From the NCBI GenBank assembly GCA_013289325.1, contig JABDAE010000008.1, positions 1-46,559 on the forward strand: DNA of 46,559 nucleotides, given 5' to 3'. Below are positions 8,203 through 16,524 of the stretch, piece by piece. The translations under genes were made by a program, and so were the position numbers. The DNA is from Chlamydiota bacterium (GTDB lineage Bacteria > Chlamydiota > Chlamydiia > Chlamydiales > Parachlamydiaceae). Below the pieces are notes generated by a model. It was not told where the DNA came from, searched no databases, and worked only from the letters and a program-made list of their open reading frames with translations. Each line of letters starts with the position of its first letter. Position 1 is the stretch's first letter.

Positions 8203-8269
8203 TTTGTTATTTAGTTGTGATAATTTCGGTAATATTTTAAAATTAGCTTTTTATAAAAAAGGAGTAGCA

Positions 8270-8905
8270 ATGAAACCTTTCAAATTTTTATTGGCCATAG
8301 TTGTAATGTCTATGGCGTGTAAGTCTTATGCTGAATCTAATTCTAATTTAATGTTGGAGATCGCCGGTCTTTCCCGCTCTCTTGAGCAAAGAGTATATAC
8401 ATGCGGGCCATCGCAAAATCAATTACTGCAAGTGCGTGCCAAGCTCTTTGAAGCTTTAGACATTCTTAAAAATGACAATCCTTCGGAATTAAGTGATCCT
8501 CAGCGTTGTTTTGAGTATCTTTACGATAAGTATTATTTAACTTATAACTCTTCTCAATCGACTGAAAAAGCAGGCGCTGCCTTAAAATTGGTTGGAGATT
8601 TTGAAGTTTTGCAATTTTTGTATGATTGTCACTATAAAACGCTCTCTTCATCTGCCGCAATAGATTTGGCCGTTTCCCAAGCATCTTTTCGAGTTCAAGG
8701 AAAGTTACCGATCATTACCTACGCTTATGAGCGCTATTATACCGCTTTAAATGCATCGCAAGCGGCAACAAAAGCTGTAACAAATAGTGCTAACGTGTCA
8801 CTAAACGCATTGCCTTTCTTAAAGTCTACATACGAAAAATTTTACAAGTCCTATTCTGCTTCTCAATCGATGGATAAAGCGTTTGAACTAGTACTTAAAC
8901 AATAG
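8270..8905 (+). CDS. secreted helical-repeat protein of unknown function
   Basis: A 211-residue exported protein. The start at 8270 is chosen for its ribosome binding site (AAGGAG 6 bases ahead) and because it begins a signal peptide (MKPFKFLLAIVVMSMACKSYA). The mature part contains four imperfect repeats of about 45 residues, each with an aromatic helix followed by a serine-rich turn: LYDKYYLTYNSSQSTEKA, LYDCHYKTLSSSAAIDLA, AYERYYTALNASQAATKA and TYEKFYKSYSASQSMDKA. The pattern Y-x-x-(Y/F)-Y/K-x-x-x-x-(A/S)-S-(Q/A)-(S/A) is regular enough to indicate internal duplication. No known family is recognised. Its neighbours are also exported proteins. Confidence 0.75.
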   Translation: MKPFKFLLAIVVMSMACKSYAESNSNLMLEIAGLSRSLEQRVYTCGPSQNQLLQVRAKLFEALDILKNDNPSELSDPQRCFEYLYDKYYLTYNSSQSTEKAGAALKLVGDFEVLQFLYDCHYKTLSSSAAIDLAVSQASFRVQGKLPIITYAYERYYTALNASQAATKAVTNSANVSLNALPFLKSTYEKFYKSYSASQSMDKAFELVLKQ

Positions 8906-9161
8906 ACTGTGCGGGTATATAGTCCTTTCAGTTGAAAGCTGGAAAATTTTAGCGACCAAATGGAGTTTCGAAAGAAGTCTATTTTAAAAAAAATTGCCAT
9001 CTTACACAAAATTGGATCTCTCAAATGCATTCTGTCCCCACAACTTTTGTGTCGCTGCTACCGCAGCTTGATTATCCTAGTTTAGATAATCTAAAGTTGT
9101 ACTTTAGATTTTACAGGAAATAATGTTTAAACGAATTTTAACCGCTCCCATTCTCAAGGAC
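8906..9161. other. intergenic region between convergent genes
   Basis: This 256-base stretch separates the secreted helical-repeat gene from the end of atpD. A 10-bp A/T-rich hairpin (9088-9097 pairing with 9101-9110), followed by TTTT on the plus side, may end transcription. Nothing else convincing is seen; a short frame from the ATG at 9123 runs antisense into atpD and is not credible. Confidence 0.4.
9088..9114 (+). terminator. possible weak terminator hairpin
   Basis: AATCTAAAGT and ACTTTAGATT pair perfectly around a TGT loop. The stem is AT-rich and the T run short, so this is tentative. It would serve the plus-strand gene ending at 8905. Confidence 0.35.
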
Positions 9162-9806
9162 TTAAAGGTTTTCAGCTTTATACCCCTGAAAATTGCAGCG
9201 AGATTGTGCGTTAACTTGGATTTTTTTATACGCCTCTTTGGCTTGTGAGACAGCGGCAAGCTGCTGATCGCCTAAGAATATTTTAATGTTTTTGATGTTT
9301 TTTAAAGATCTGGGAATTAAGATTTTTTCAAATAAATTCACCCGTATCGCCACTTCCCGAAGAGCTTTTTGCAAGATGACCACTTTTTCTTGTGCGATAT
9401 CAAAGCGGTATATCGCTTCCCTTTGCTTGCGAAGGTGAATGGCAGCAAGATCCACCCAAGGGGGCGTGTCAAAGAGGTCGTAGTGAAAGGGGGCAAACGT
9501 CATCGATTGAAGACGCGGGATAATCACGCCTGCAATATGGACCCAGTCTTTTTGCACGTTTAAGACAATAGCTGCCGTCTCGATATTAATAGAAAGTTGT
9601 TCTTTAAGAAGAGGAGAAAACTTTTGAACGGCTGCATCATGGGCCTCTTTTTGTAACTTAAATTCCTGTAATTCAACGCGCGCCTTGGCAACTTCAGCTT
9701 GCAACATGGCTTTTTTAAGTTGGAGCGTTGGCAAATACTTTTCCAGCTGCTCTTTTTTTTGCTGTTGCTGGCGCAGCTCAGTTTTTGTTTTTTTAACTTC
9801 TGCCAT
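9162..9806 (-). CDS. atpD: V-type ATP synthase subunit D (central stalk)
   Basis: A 214-residue subunit that forms the rotating central axle inside the A/B hexamer, linking it to the membrane ring. Two long coiled-coil helices at the two ends are typical (LQLKKAMLQAEVAKARVELQ near the start, and RVNLFEKILIPRSLKNIKNI followed by IFLGDQQLAAVSQAKEAYKK near the end). It starts 12 bases after the atpB stop. In Chlamydia the next gene is atpI; here the operon ends. Confidence 0.94.
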   Translation of the reverse strand: MAEVKKTKTELRQQQQKKEQLEKYLPTLQLKKAMLQAEVAKARVELQEFKLQKEAHDAAVQKFSPLLKEQLSINIETAAIVLNVQKDWVHIAGVIIPRLQSMTFAPFHYDLFDTPPWVDLAAIHLRKQREAIYRFDIAQEKVVILQKALREVAIRVNLFEKILIPRSLKNIKNIKIFLGDQQLAAVSQAKEAYKKIQVNAQSRCNFQGYKAENL

Positions 9807-9818
9807 AAAATAATGTTA

Positions 9819-11117
9819 TTAACGCGGCCAGTATGTGTTTAAAATTGCTTCTTTGATGCCCACTTCATCATGCGCAAAGTGCAGCATTAAGCTTTTCCAC
9901 CCAAGATCTAGCGCCTCTTCCAGTGTATAGTTGACATCTAGATCCATCATCGTTTTTTCAAAATGGTGGGAGTAGTCTAATAGCTTTTTATCCCAAATGG
10001 ATAAAATAAATCCCATACTCTCCCTTTCCCTTGCCTTCTTTGATTCGGCATAAAGGCGAATCATGGCGTTGGACAGTTCCGCGTGATCCTCTCTTGTCAC
10101 TTTCCCAATGACAAGCTGTTTGAGGCGTGAGAGCGAGCCGAATGGATCGATTCTACCTTGGTGCAAGTAAAGTTGCCCTTCGGTGATATATCCCGTATTA
10201 TCGGGAATTGGATGGGTGACGTCATTGCCAGGCATTGTGGTGACAGCGACAATAGTGATCGAGCCGCTACCTTGAATTAAGACAGCCTTTTCATAGCGGC
10301 TGGCAAGATCGGAATAAAGCGAGCCTGGATATCCTCTATTTGAAGGGATTTGATCCATCGTAATCGAAATCTCTTTAATCGCATCGGCAAAGGAGGTCAT
10401 GTCGGTTAAAAGGACTAAGACATCTTTTCCTTCAATTGCAAATTTTTCGGCGGTGGCAAGGCTTAAATCCGGCACGAGTAGACATTCCACAGCCGGGTCT
10501 GTCGCTTGGTGAATGAACATGATCGTCTTATTGAGAGAGCCAAACTCCTCGGCATTATCGATAAAGGCTTGATAGTCTTTAAAGGTGAGCCCCATGCCAC
10601 CGATGATCACGACATCTGCATCGGTCTGATTGGCAATTCTCATTAAAAGGGGATTATAAGGCTCTCCTGCGATAGAAAAGATGGGAATTTTTTGCGATTT
10701 GACAAGGCAATTGAACATATCGATCATAGGGATGTTGGTGCGCACCATCTCCCTTGGTACGACCCTTTTTACAGGATTAAAGGATGTGCCTTGGATATTT
10801 GTGGGCTCTCCGATAATTTCAGGTCCCCCATCAATCGGCAAAAACGAGCCATTAAAGCGTCTGCCAAGAAGCGATGGACTAAAATTGATCTGCATCTGCC
10901 GCTTTAAAAACGTAACCTTATCGTTTGTGGAGATGCCGCGTGTATTTTGAAAGACTTGAAGCGTTGCTAAATGGCCATCTATTCTAATGACGGAGGCGAG
11001 CACCTTACGCCCATCGGCAAGAGTAATGCTGGCAAGTTCACCAAGGGAAATATCGCTTGCCGTCACTGTGATCAGGTTGCCGCGCATAGAATGGATCTTA
11101 TCATAGACAATTTTCAT
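9819..11117 (-). CDS. atpB: V-type ATP synthase subunit B
   Basis: A 432-residue regulatory (non-catalytic) nucleotide-binding subunit that alternates with subunit A in the soluble head. It has the beta-barrel N-terminal domain, [14 protein letters not shown], a degenerate P-loop region ([12 protein letters not shown] instead of GxxxxGKT), DVVIIGGMG, and the conserved [17 protein letters not shown] and [19 protein letters not shown] blocks. The length is usual for the family. Only 3 bases separate it from atpA. Confidence 0.95.
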   Translation of the reverse strand: MKIVYDKIHSMRGNLITVTASDISLGELASITLADGRKVLASVIRIDGHLATLQVFQNTRGISTNDKVTFLKRQMQINFSPSLLGRRFNGSFLPIDGGPEIIGEPTNIQGTSFNPVKRVVPREMVRTNIPMIDMFNCLVKSQKIPIFSIAGEPYNPLLMRIANQTDADVVIIGGMGLTFKDYQAFIDNAEEFGSLNKTIMFIHQATDPAVECLLVPDLSLATAEKFAIEGKDVLVLLTDMTSFADAIKEISITMDQIPSNRGYPGSLYSDLASRYEKAVLIQGSGSITIVAVTTMPGNDVTHPIPDNTGYITEGQLYLHQGRIDPFGSLSRLKQLVIGKVTREDHAELSNAMIRLYAESKKARERESMGFILSIWDKKLLDYSHHFEKTMMDLDVNYTLEEALDLGWKSLMLHFAHDEVGIKEAILNTYWPR

Positions 11118-11120
11118 GTC

Positions 11121-12887
11121 TTACCTCACTAATTCATCAATAGTATTTAATGCTATATGGAAGGCATCAGTTTTAATAGACATAAAACAAATATTTTTAA
11201 TCTGATTTTGCAGATGTAAAAAGTACTTTCTCGCCTCGTCGTGAGTGGAAAAATCAAAAGTCTTATCGAAAATTTTGTTGATCAAAAGAAATAAGGGAAT
11301 TTGCTTTTCTACCGGGCAGTAGGTGTCTTCTTTATCAAAAGAATTTTGCTGCAGATAGCTAAAGTCGTATAGTTCTGCCTTAAGGTAGAGGATCATGTCA
11401 GAAAGTGAGATGCCCTCTTCTCCGACGACTTCCATCCGTTTGCCTATTTCATTGCCTTTGATAAGGAGAAGATGCGCCCGTTTGACATAATCTCCCCACC
11501 TTTCAACTTTTATGCCGATCTCTTTTGATGTGTCTTGCACATACTTAGACCACGAGATAAGAGGATCGATTGCAGGATAGCGGCGCGAATCAGACCTTTC
11601 GCGGGAAAGGCCTAAAAATGCCCCTACCACACTTAAAGTGCTTTGGGTGACAGGCTCTTCGAAGTTGCCGCCGGCAGGTGAAACTGCGCCGCCAATTGTC
11701 AAAGAGCCCTCTTTCCCGTTTTTAAGTCTAAGGACTCCTGATCTTTCATAGAAATTGGCAATTCTTGACGATAGATAAGCCGGAAAGGCCTCTTCTCCAG
11801 GAATCTCTTCAAGTCGAGAGGACATCTCGCGCATCGCCTGCGCCCAGCGCGACGTTGAGTCGGCAAGGACTAAGACATCAAGGCCCATCTGGCGGTAATA
11901 TTCTGCAATAGTGACACCGAGATAAACGGAAGCTTCTCTTGCTGCAACAGGCATTGAGGAGGTGTTGCAGATGATGACTGTGCGCTCCATCAAAGTGTTT
12001 CCCGTATGGGGATCGATTAAATGGGGAAATTCTTGCAATATTTCCACCACTTCTCCAGCTCTTTCGCCACATGCTGTGACGATGACAATGTCGACTGCAG
12101 AAAATTTTGAAAGGTGGTGCTGAAGCACAGTTTTTCCAGCTCCAAACGGCCCCGGAGTGCAAAAGCTCCCCCCTTTAACCAGAGGAAATTGGGTGTCTAT
12201 AATCCGATTGCCCGTGTCCATCATTTTGTAAGGCTTTATTTTGTCTCCGCAGCAAAGCGTTGACTTGATGGGCCACTTTTGCACCATCGTAAAGGAGTGT
12301 TCGTGGCCAAAGGTATCTAGTGCCTTTGCCACTACTGTATCGATTGTATAAGCGCCAGCAGTAATCACCCAAGTGATGGTGTAGGTTCCATAATGGGAAA
12401 ATGGGAGCATGATTTGGTGATGGAATTTTCCCTCTAATGTTTCTCCGAGGCTATCGCCGCGAGATACTTTTTTGCCAAGCTCTGCTTTTGGGATGTAATT
12501 CCACTTTTTTTCCCGATCTAAAGGGGCCAGGTAGAGCCCTCTTGGTAAAAAGTACCCTTCACTTTTTGCAATTTCAGTTAAGGGATTTTGCAGGCCATCG
12601 ATGATTGTGCTAAGAAGACCAGGTCCTAGTTCTGCTTCTAACAATTTACCTGTAAAATTAACTTTTGTGTCAAGGCCAACCCCACGAGTGTCTTCAAAGA
12701 CTTGAAGTTTGGCGATGTGATCTGAAATTTCTAACACTTCAGCTTTGAGTGTGACGCCTTGTACTTCTACAAAGGCGACTTCCCCTTGGCGTATGTCGCC
12801 TGTAAAGGCCACATGGAGTAAATTTCCAAAGGCTTTTACCACTTTTCCTTCTGCATGCTTAAAGGGAGTCTTTTGATTGTTTGTCAT
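11121..12887 (-). CDS. atpA: V-type ATP synthase subunit A (catalytic)
   Basis: A 588-residue catalytic subunit that hydrolyses or makes ATP in the soluble head. The P-loop GPFGAGKT is at residues 246-253; VTACGERAGEVVEIL and DSTSRWAQAMREMSSRLEEI are the usual family blocks, and the V/A-specific insertion (residues about 110-190) is present. The gene begins one base after the stop of the DUF2764 gene, which argues for translational coupling. Chlamydiae use this ATPase together with ADP/ATP exchange; whether it synthesises ATP or pumps ions is not decided by sequence. Confidence 0.96.
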   Translation of the reverse strand: MTNNQKTPFKHAEGKVVKAFGNLLHVAFTGDIRQGEVAFVEVQGVTLKAEVLEISDHIAKLQVFEDTRGVGLDTKVNFTGKLLEAELGPGLLSTIIDGLQNPLTEIAKSEGYFLPRGLYLAPLDREKKWNYIPKAELGKKVSRGDSLGETLEGKFHHQIMLPFSHYGTYTITWVITAGAYTIDTVVAKALDTFGHEHSFTMVQKWPIKSTLCCGDKIKPYKMMDTGNRIIDTQFPLVKGGSFCTPGPFGAGKTVLQHHLSKFSAVDIVIVTACGERAGEVVEILQEFPHLIDPHTGNTLMERTVIICNTSSMPVAAREASVYLGVTIAEYYRQMGLDVLVLADSTSRWAQAMREMSSRLEEIPGEEAFPAYLSSRIANFYERSGVLRLKNGKEGSLTIGGAVSPAGGNFEEPVTQSTLSVVGAFLGLSRERSDSRRYPAIDPLISWSKYVQDTSKEIGIKVERWGDYVKRAHLLLIKGNEIGKRMEVVGEEGISLSDMILYLKAELYDFSYLQQNSFDKEDTYCPVEKQIPLFLLINKIFDKTFDFSTHDEARKYFLHLQNQIKNICFMSIKTDAFHIALNTIDELVR

Positions 12888-12888
12888 A

Positions 12889-13644
12889 TTAGCTTGCCAT
12901 TTCTACATTTAAAGGGTGATTCATTTGATAAAAGCGCTCTGCCATGATAAGCTGTAACATATAGCCTGCGAAGCGATCGATTGAAAAAAACTTATCATCA
13001 AACATCTCTTCTATCCGATTAAAACGGTATTCTAAGAGGGCTTTATGAAGGATGATAGGATCTTGATTGAAGTCTTGGATAATATTTTTAAGATCCGCGT
13101 ATTGAGGTAAAGGCTGATAGCCATAAGCATCTTTTTGCTCCATGATGTGGACGATGATTTCATCCCCTTTGTCTTCATATTGCAGCTCGACTTCAAGATC
13201 CCTTTGCAGCGATTTTGCGCGAAAAGCAAGAAGGGTAAGCCTAACTTCTCTCTCAAATTTATAATAGCCTTGGATAATGCCGGAAGATTTTTTGATCTCT
13301 TCTTGAAAAAAAGTTCCTAGAAGTTGTGAGTAGTGCAAAAGGCGCATCTCGTTTGTGAGGTATTGGTCTAAAAAGGCAAAGACATAGCCTGGCAACATTG
13401 TGCGCGTAGCAAGGGCATCTTCAAGTTCTAATAGATTAAAAGTGCCATAAGGCCCAAGTGGCGCCTCCTTCCAATAAAATCTTAAATTGGCGATATCATA
13501 GAGGTGGCGAAGCCTTAGCAGCTTTTGATAATCGCCTGCGCGTAAATTATCTTTCATGAAAGTGTTAAACTCTTGAAAGGACATTTCAGGGGGTTTACCG
13601 ATTTCAATTTTAGGTAAAAGGATGCCAAGAAAATAATAGCTCAT
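12889..13644 (-). CDS. DUF2764 family protein of the V-ATPase operon (probable subunit C equivalent)
   Basis: A 251-residue protein at the position that Chlamydia fills with the CT309 family, between atpE and atpA. The opening (MSYYFLGILLPKIEIGKPPEMS) and the alternation of short helices with acidic loops fit DUF2764. It has no membrane segments. Because chlamydial clusters lack a recognisable subunit C, this protein is thought to replace it as the link between rotor stalk and membrane ring. The family placement is from recognition and the role is an inference from gene order. Confidence 0.8.
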   Translation of the reverse strand: MSYYFLGILLPKIEIGKPPEMSFQEFNTFMKDNLRAGDYQKLLRLRHLYDIANLRFYWKEAPLGPYGTFNLLELEDALATRTMLPGYVFAFLDQYLTNEMRLLHYSQLLGTFFQEEIKKSSGIIQGYYKFEREVRLTLLAFRAKSLQRDLEVELQYEDKGDEIIVHIMEQKDAYGYQPLPQYADLKNIIQDFNQDPIILHKALLEYRFNRIEEMFDDKFFSIDRFAGYMLQLIMAERFYQMNHPLNVEMAS

Positions 13645-13652
13645 CGTTTAGA

Positions 13653-14291
13653 CTACTCGCTATCTTGAGAAAATATCATTTTGCGAAACTCTTTCCTTAA
13701 GACGTAGCTTGATAAAAGCTCTTTTAAAGCATTTTCTGACATATCGATTGTGATATGTTGAGAAGAGGCAATCACTTTTACTCCTGCTGCAAAGTCCCCG
13801 ATTTCAATGGAATTGTTTTTAAGCTTTTTTAAAGTCTCTTGGGCAAGAAGCGCGACAACCTTTGCAGGATCGATGCTTTTTGGAATTTGGGTAGTCAGGT
13901 CACAAGAGAGACCCTCTTTCTCTAAAGCCTTTACAATTGCCTCAACAAGGTCTGCGATCAAATTTGGAAGGTTGATTCCGTCTGCAATGATAGAGGGAAG
14001 GCTACTATTAAAAAACTCTTTTTCTATGCGCAATTTAAGGGCTTCTAAGGTGTTTTTAGCTGCTTGCTGCAGAGTCGATTGAAAACTTATGCGCTCTTTT
14101 TCTACATTGGCTTTTGCCTCTTTTTCAATGGTATCGGCTTCCTTTTTGGCTTTGGAAATAATACTTGCAGCTTCTTGTTTTGCCGCCTCGATCAGCTCTT
14201 TTGCTTCTTGTTTGGCCGGCTCAAGAGATTCCTCTTTTAAGAGCTTGCAGATATGCTTGATCTTATCATCGCCCGTTTCAAGTGTTTTCAT
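13653..14291 (-). CDS. atpE: V-type ATP synthase subunit E (peripheral stalk)
   Basis: A 212-residue subunit of the outer stalk that holds the catalytic head still. The N-terminal half is a long charged coiled coil (KEESLEPAKQEAKELIEAAK, then repeated KKEAD and KEAKANVEKE), and the C-terminal half is the globular domain that caps the head. The ATG at 14291 is preferred to the one at 14300: AAGGA lies 9 bases before the former but directly abuts the latter. It heads the operon atpE-DUF2764-A-B-D, and its promoter must lie in the 134 bases shared with the divergent DUF3592 gene. Confidence 0.9.
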   Translation of the reverse strand: MKTLETGDDKIKHICKLLKEESLEPAKQEAKELIEAAKQEAASIISKAKKEADTIEKEAKANVEKERISFQSTLQQAAKNTLEALKLRIEKEFFNSSLPSIIADGINLPNLIADLVEAIVKALEKEGLSCDLTTQIPKSIDPAKVVALLAQETLKKLKNNSIEIGDFAAGVKVIASSQHITIDMSENALKELLSSYVLRKEFRKMIFSQDSE

Positions 14292-14382
14292 GGAGTGCAT
14301 TCCTTATCCAAAACTTTGCGTGTTTGAAAGCAGGATACTCCAATTTTATATTTATCACTAGCGCTTAATCCACAAAAACATT

Positions 14383-14407
14383 AAATTTTGAAACACTTTC
14401 GGTATAA
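14383..14407. repeat. half-copy of the TACCGAAAGTGTTTC repeat family
   Basis: A 25-bp stretch (AAATTTTGAAACACTTTCGG then TATAA) nearly identical to the right end of the palindrome at 14843-15004. It lies just before the DUF3592 gene and in the same orientation as the palindrome's right arm, so the gene is bracketed by direct repeats about 600 bp apart. Another partial copy is at 45170-45207. Confidence 0.75.
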
Positions 14408-14425
14408 AGTTTTGGAGATTCACCC

Positions 14426-14923
14426 TTGTATTTACGAGAATTATGGAAAGGCCTTTTGGCCATTGTGTTGTTATCAGCTATTGGCTATGGCGCGCTTGCC
14501 TGCTACCTGACGATCCACTATCATCAGTTGTCTGAAAAAACGACCCTTAGTGCTCCGATTTTCTGGGAAATAGTTGAAAAATCTGACGACGATTATATGC
14601 TAGCCTCTACGTATCAGTACAGCATAGAAGGGCGACCATTTAGCGGCAAAATGCTTTGGAACCAAACCCATTATCTCAATCGCTATGCAGCAGAGCAGGC
14701 AATTAAAGATCTAGATAAAGAGCGCTTTACTCTTTGGTATAATGGGCATAACCCGAAAGACTCTTCCTTAGAAAAGCATTATCCTTATAAAGAGTGGATC
14801 TACGCGGCGATCCTTTCTGCTATTTTCTTTTACCTATTACTTTTGTACCGAAAGTGTTTAAAATTTGGTTTTTGGCAAAGAAAAAATCCCCGGGATCGAA
14901 CGATCGGAACCAACCCAATATGA
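14426..14923 (+). CDS. DUF3592-like membrane protein with palindrome-encoded C-terminus
   Basis: A 165-residue protein with a membrane helix at each end (residues about 9-31 and 124-141) around a soluble domain. The central segment (YQYSIEGRPFSGKMLW, then RFTLWYNGHNPKDSSLEK) is like DUF3592, a family of small membrane-anchored domains of unknown role. It starts at a TTG with a GGAG 9 bases upstream. The last ~26 residues (from LYRKCLKFGFWQRKNP on) are encoded by the left half of a 162-bp palindrome that also supplies the stop codon, so the original C-terminus was probably replaced or extended when the element arrived. Confidence 0.65.
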   Translation: MYLRELWKGLLAIVLLSAIGYGALACYLTIHYHQLSEKTTLSAPIFWEIVEKSDDDYMLASTYQYSIEGRPFSGKMLWNQTHYLNRYAAEQAIKDLDKERFTLWYNGHNPKDSSLEKHYPYKEWIYAAILSAIFFYLLLLYRKCLKFGFWQRKNPRDRTIGTNPI

Positions 14924-15004
14924 TAATATGGGGCAGGTTCCGATCGTTCGATCGCGGGTTTTTCTCAAAGCCAAAAACCAAATTTTGAAACACTTTCGGT
15001 ACAA
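14843..15004. repeat. 162-bp near-perfect palindromic element
   Basis: The left arm starts TTGTACCGAAAGTGTTTAAA and the right arm ends TTTGAAACACTTTCGGTACAA. Pairing continues inward through GGTTTTTGGC, the run of A/T, a GATCGAACGATCGGAACC block and its complement, to a small loop near 14922-14925. Each arm is about 75 bp with few mismatches. It overlaps the end of the DUF3592 gene and stops 12 bases before rdgB. Transcribed, it would form a very stable hairpin able to act as terminator or processing site. Confidence 0.9.
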
Positions 15005-15016
15005 GTACCCGCAAAT

Positions 15017-15610
15017 ATGCAGACAATTGCAATCGCCACACGAAATAAAGGTAAGTACAAAGAGTTAGCTGAGGCTCTTTGCGGACTACCCTTCAAATTC
15101 ATTTCACTCGATGAGGCGGGAATTAAAGAGGACGTAGAAGAAACGGGCGATACCTATGAAGCAAATGCCATTTTGAAAGCCGAATATTTTGGTCAAAAGC
15201 TATTGCTACCCACCATTGCCGATGATTCGGGAATTGTGGTCGAAGCGCTACAAGGGGAGCTTGGCGTCAAAACGCGCCGCTTTGGAGCAGGTGAAAAGGC
15301 AAGTGATGAAAAGTGGCTTGAATTTTTCTTAACGAGAATGGCAAACGAAAAAAACCGAAGAGCCTGCTTTATTTCAGTGATTGCGCTGTATCGCCCAGAT
15401 CAAAAGATCATCATTTTTCAAGGTCAATGCCAAGGGATCATTTTGGAGCGAGCAGCCGTCGCACTTGAGATCGGTATCCCGCTTTCTTCCGTCTTTCTCC
15501 CCGATGGAAAAGACATGGTACTTTCCGCCATGCCCATTGCAGAAAAAAACGCCATCTCTCATCGAGGTCAAGCGATTGAAAAATGTATAAAATATTTGAG
15601 GATGCAATGA
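15017..15610 (+). CDS. rdgB: non-canonical purine NTP pyrophosphatase (RdgB/HAM1 family)
   Basis: A 197-residue cytosolic house-cleaning enzyme that hydrolyses dITP, dXTP and similar triphosphates to the monophosphates. Family features are the opening IAIATRNKGKYKE, the metal-binding ADDSGIVV, FQGQCQGII and the C-terminal EKNAISHRGQA that closes over the base. The usual FGYDPIF segment reads ALEIGIPLSSVF, a divergent form. The start lies 12 bases after the long palindrome and has no clear ribosome binding site. The stop overlaps the next ATG (ATGA). Confidence 0.88.
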   Translation: MQTIAIATRNKGKYKELAEALCGLPFKFISLDEAGIKEDVEETGDTYEANAILKAEYFGQKLLLPTIADDSGIVVEALQGELGVKTRRFGAGEKASDEKWLEFFLTRMANEKNRRACFISVIALYRPDQKIIIFQGQCQGIILERAAVALEIGIPLSSVFLPDGKDMVLSAMPIAEKNAISHRGQAIEKCIKYLRMQ

Positions 15611-16131
15611 CAAGGATTTTAGCATATATTTTAATTGGAACAATTCAGTGGATGCCGCTTTTGTCGGCAGATCAAGTTCAAACTCAAGCCATACGAGAAA
15701 AAACAGAAAAAGAGAGCGGCTCAATTACTTTTAACGCGCCTATTGGCTGGCGCTTTGCAGAAGCGAAAGATCTTCCCAAAAGCGTTAAAGTCATGGTGAT
15801 TGGAAAGGGAATCAATGAATTTCCCCCTTCGATTAATCTTGGAGTTGAAGAGTATAAAGGAACACTTGCGCAGTATTTAAAGAAAATTAAAGAAATCAAT
15901 GCCTCAAAAGGGTTCGTATGGAAAGATCTTGGCAATGTAAAAACTGAGGCAGGAGTTGCGAGTTTATCACAGGTAGATACGAAGACGAATTGGGGAGAGG
16001 TGCGGATGATGCACGTCATTTTACAAAAAGATCAGACGATCTACATCATGACAGCTGCAGCTCTTGCTTGCGAGTTTGCAACCTATTACAAGGATTTTTT
16101 CGCAGCCTTTCAGTCGTTAAAATTTACCTAA
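15607..16131 (+). CDS. secreted protein with a PsbP/Mog1-like domain (tentative)
   Basis: A 174-residue protein translationally coupled to rdgB (ATGA overlap); the ATG at 15607 follows a GAGG and begins a hydrophobic signal (MTRILAYILIGTIQW). The mature part begins SGSITFNAPIGWRFAEAKDL and ends in an aromatic helix (YYKDFFAAFQSLKF). This beta-alpha pattern resembles the DUF1795/PsbP/DcrB fold, where an opening FxxPxGW segment and a closing FxxSLKF helix are common. That placement is only by pattern. It probably sits in the periplasm, and no active site was seen. Confidence 0.6.
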   Translation: MTRILAYILIGTIQWMPLLSADQVQTQAIREKTEKESGSITFNAPIGWRFAEAKDLPKSVKVMVIGKGINEFPPSINLGVEEYKGTLAQYLKKIKEINASKGFVWKDLGNVKTEAGVASLSQVDTKTNWGEVRMMHVILQKDQTIYIMTAAALACEFATYYKDFFAAFQSLKFT

Positions 16132-16213
16132 TCCAGTATTTTTTAAAAAGTTGTTGCTTAAAAAGTCAGGGTTTAAGTTAAATGAAACTTAAATGTGATA
16201 GGAGGGTGGAAAG

Positions 16214-16483
16214 ATGAAATTTGGAAATTTAGGGATAACTTTGATGACGTCAGTGGCAATAATTGGATCGTCACTTGGACAGCTTACCGCAGGCACAAAG
16301 ACCTACGCAGCGCCATATGTTGGCAATGACAATTGTGATTGGGATAGTTGCTGCGCAGGATATAGCGATTGCTGTAATTCTACAAGGCTTGCTCCTGTCA
16401 TTGCTGTGGGTGTTGTGGCAGTTGTTGTGGCCGTTGTTTGCATTGCGAAAGATTCTGGTCGCCACGGTCATACGCACATTTAG
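16214..16483 (+). CDS. small secreted Cys/His-rich protein, CC-ST-LAP family (copy 1)
   Basis: An 89-residue protein with a signal-like N-terminus (up to about LTAG), a cysteine cluster (CDWDSCCAGYSDCCNSTRLAP), a glycine/valine-rich hydrophobic segment (VIAVGVVAVVVAVVCIA) and a histidine tail (GRHGHTHI). GGAGG lies 8 bases before the ATG. The core YSDCCNSTRLAPVIAVG is repeated in the next gene as YTECCRSTSLAPAIALG, so the two are tandem paralogs. No family is recognised. The Cys cluster and His tail could bind metal, and the hydrophobic segment could anchor it in a membrane. Confidence 0.65.
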   Translation: MKFGNLGITLMTSVAIIGSSLGQLTAGTKTYAAPYVGNDNCDWDSCCAGYSDCCNSTRLAPVIAVGVVAVVVAVVCIAKDSGRHGHTHI

Positions 16484-16524
16484 ACCTTTCACAAGTTTTG
16501 TAGCGAATTTTAAGATTATTGATA

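Noticed and set aside
9123-9251. Short plus-strand frame beginning MFKRILTAPILKDLK
   Set aside because: It runs antisense into the end of atpD, has no ribosome binding site and no recognisable features.
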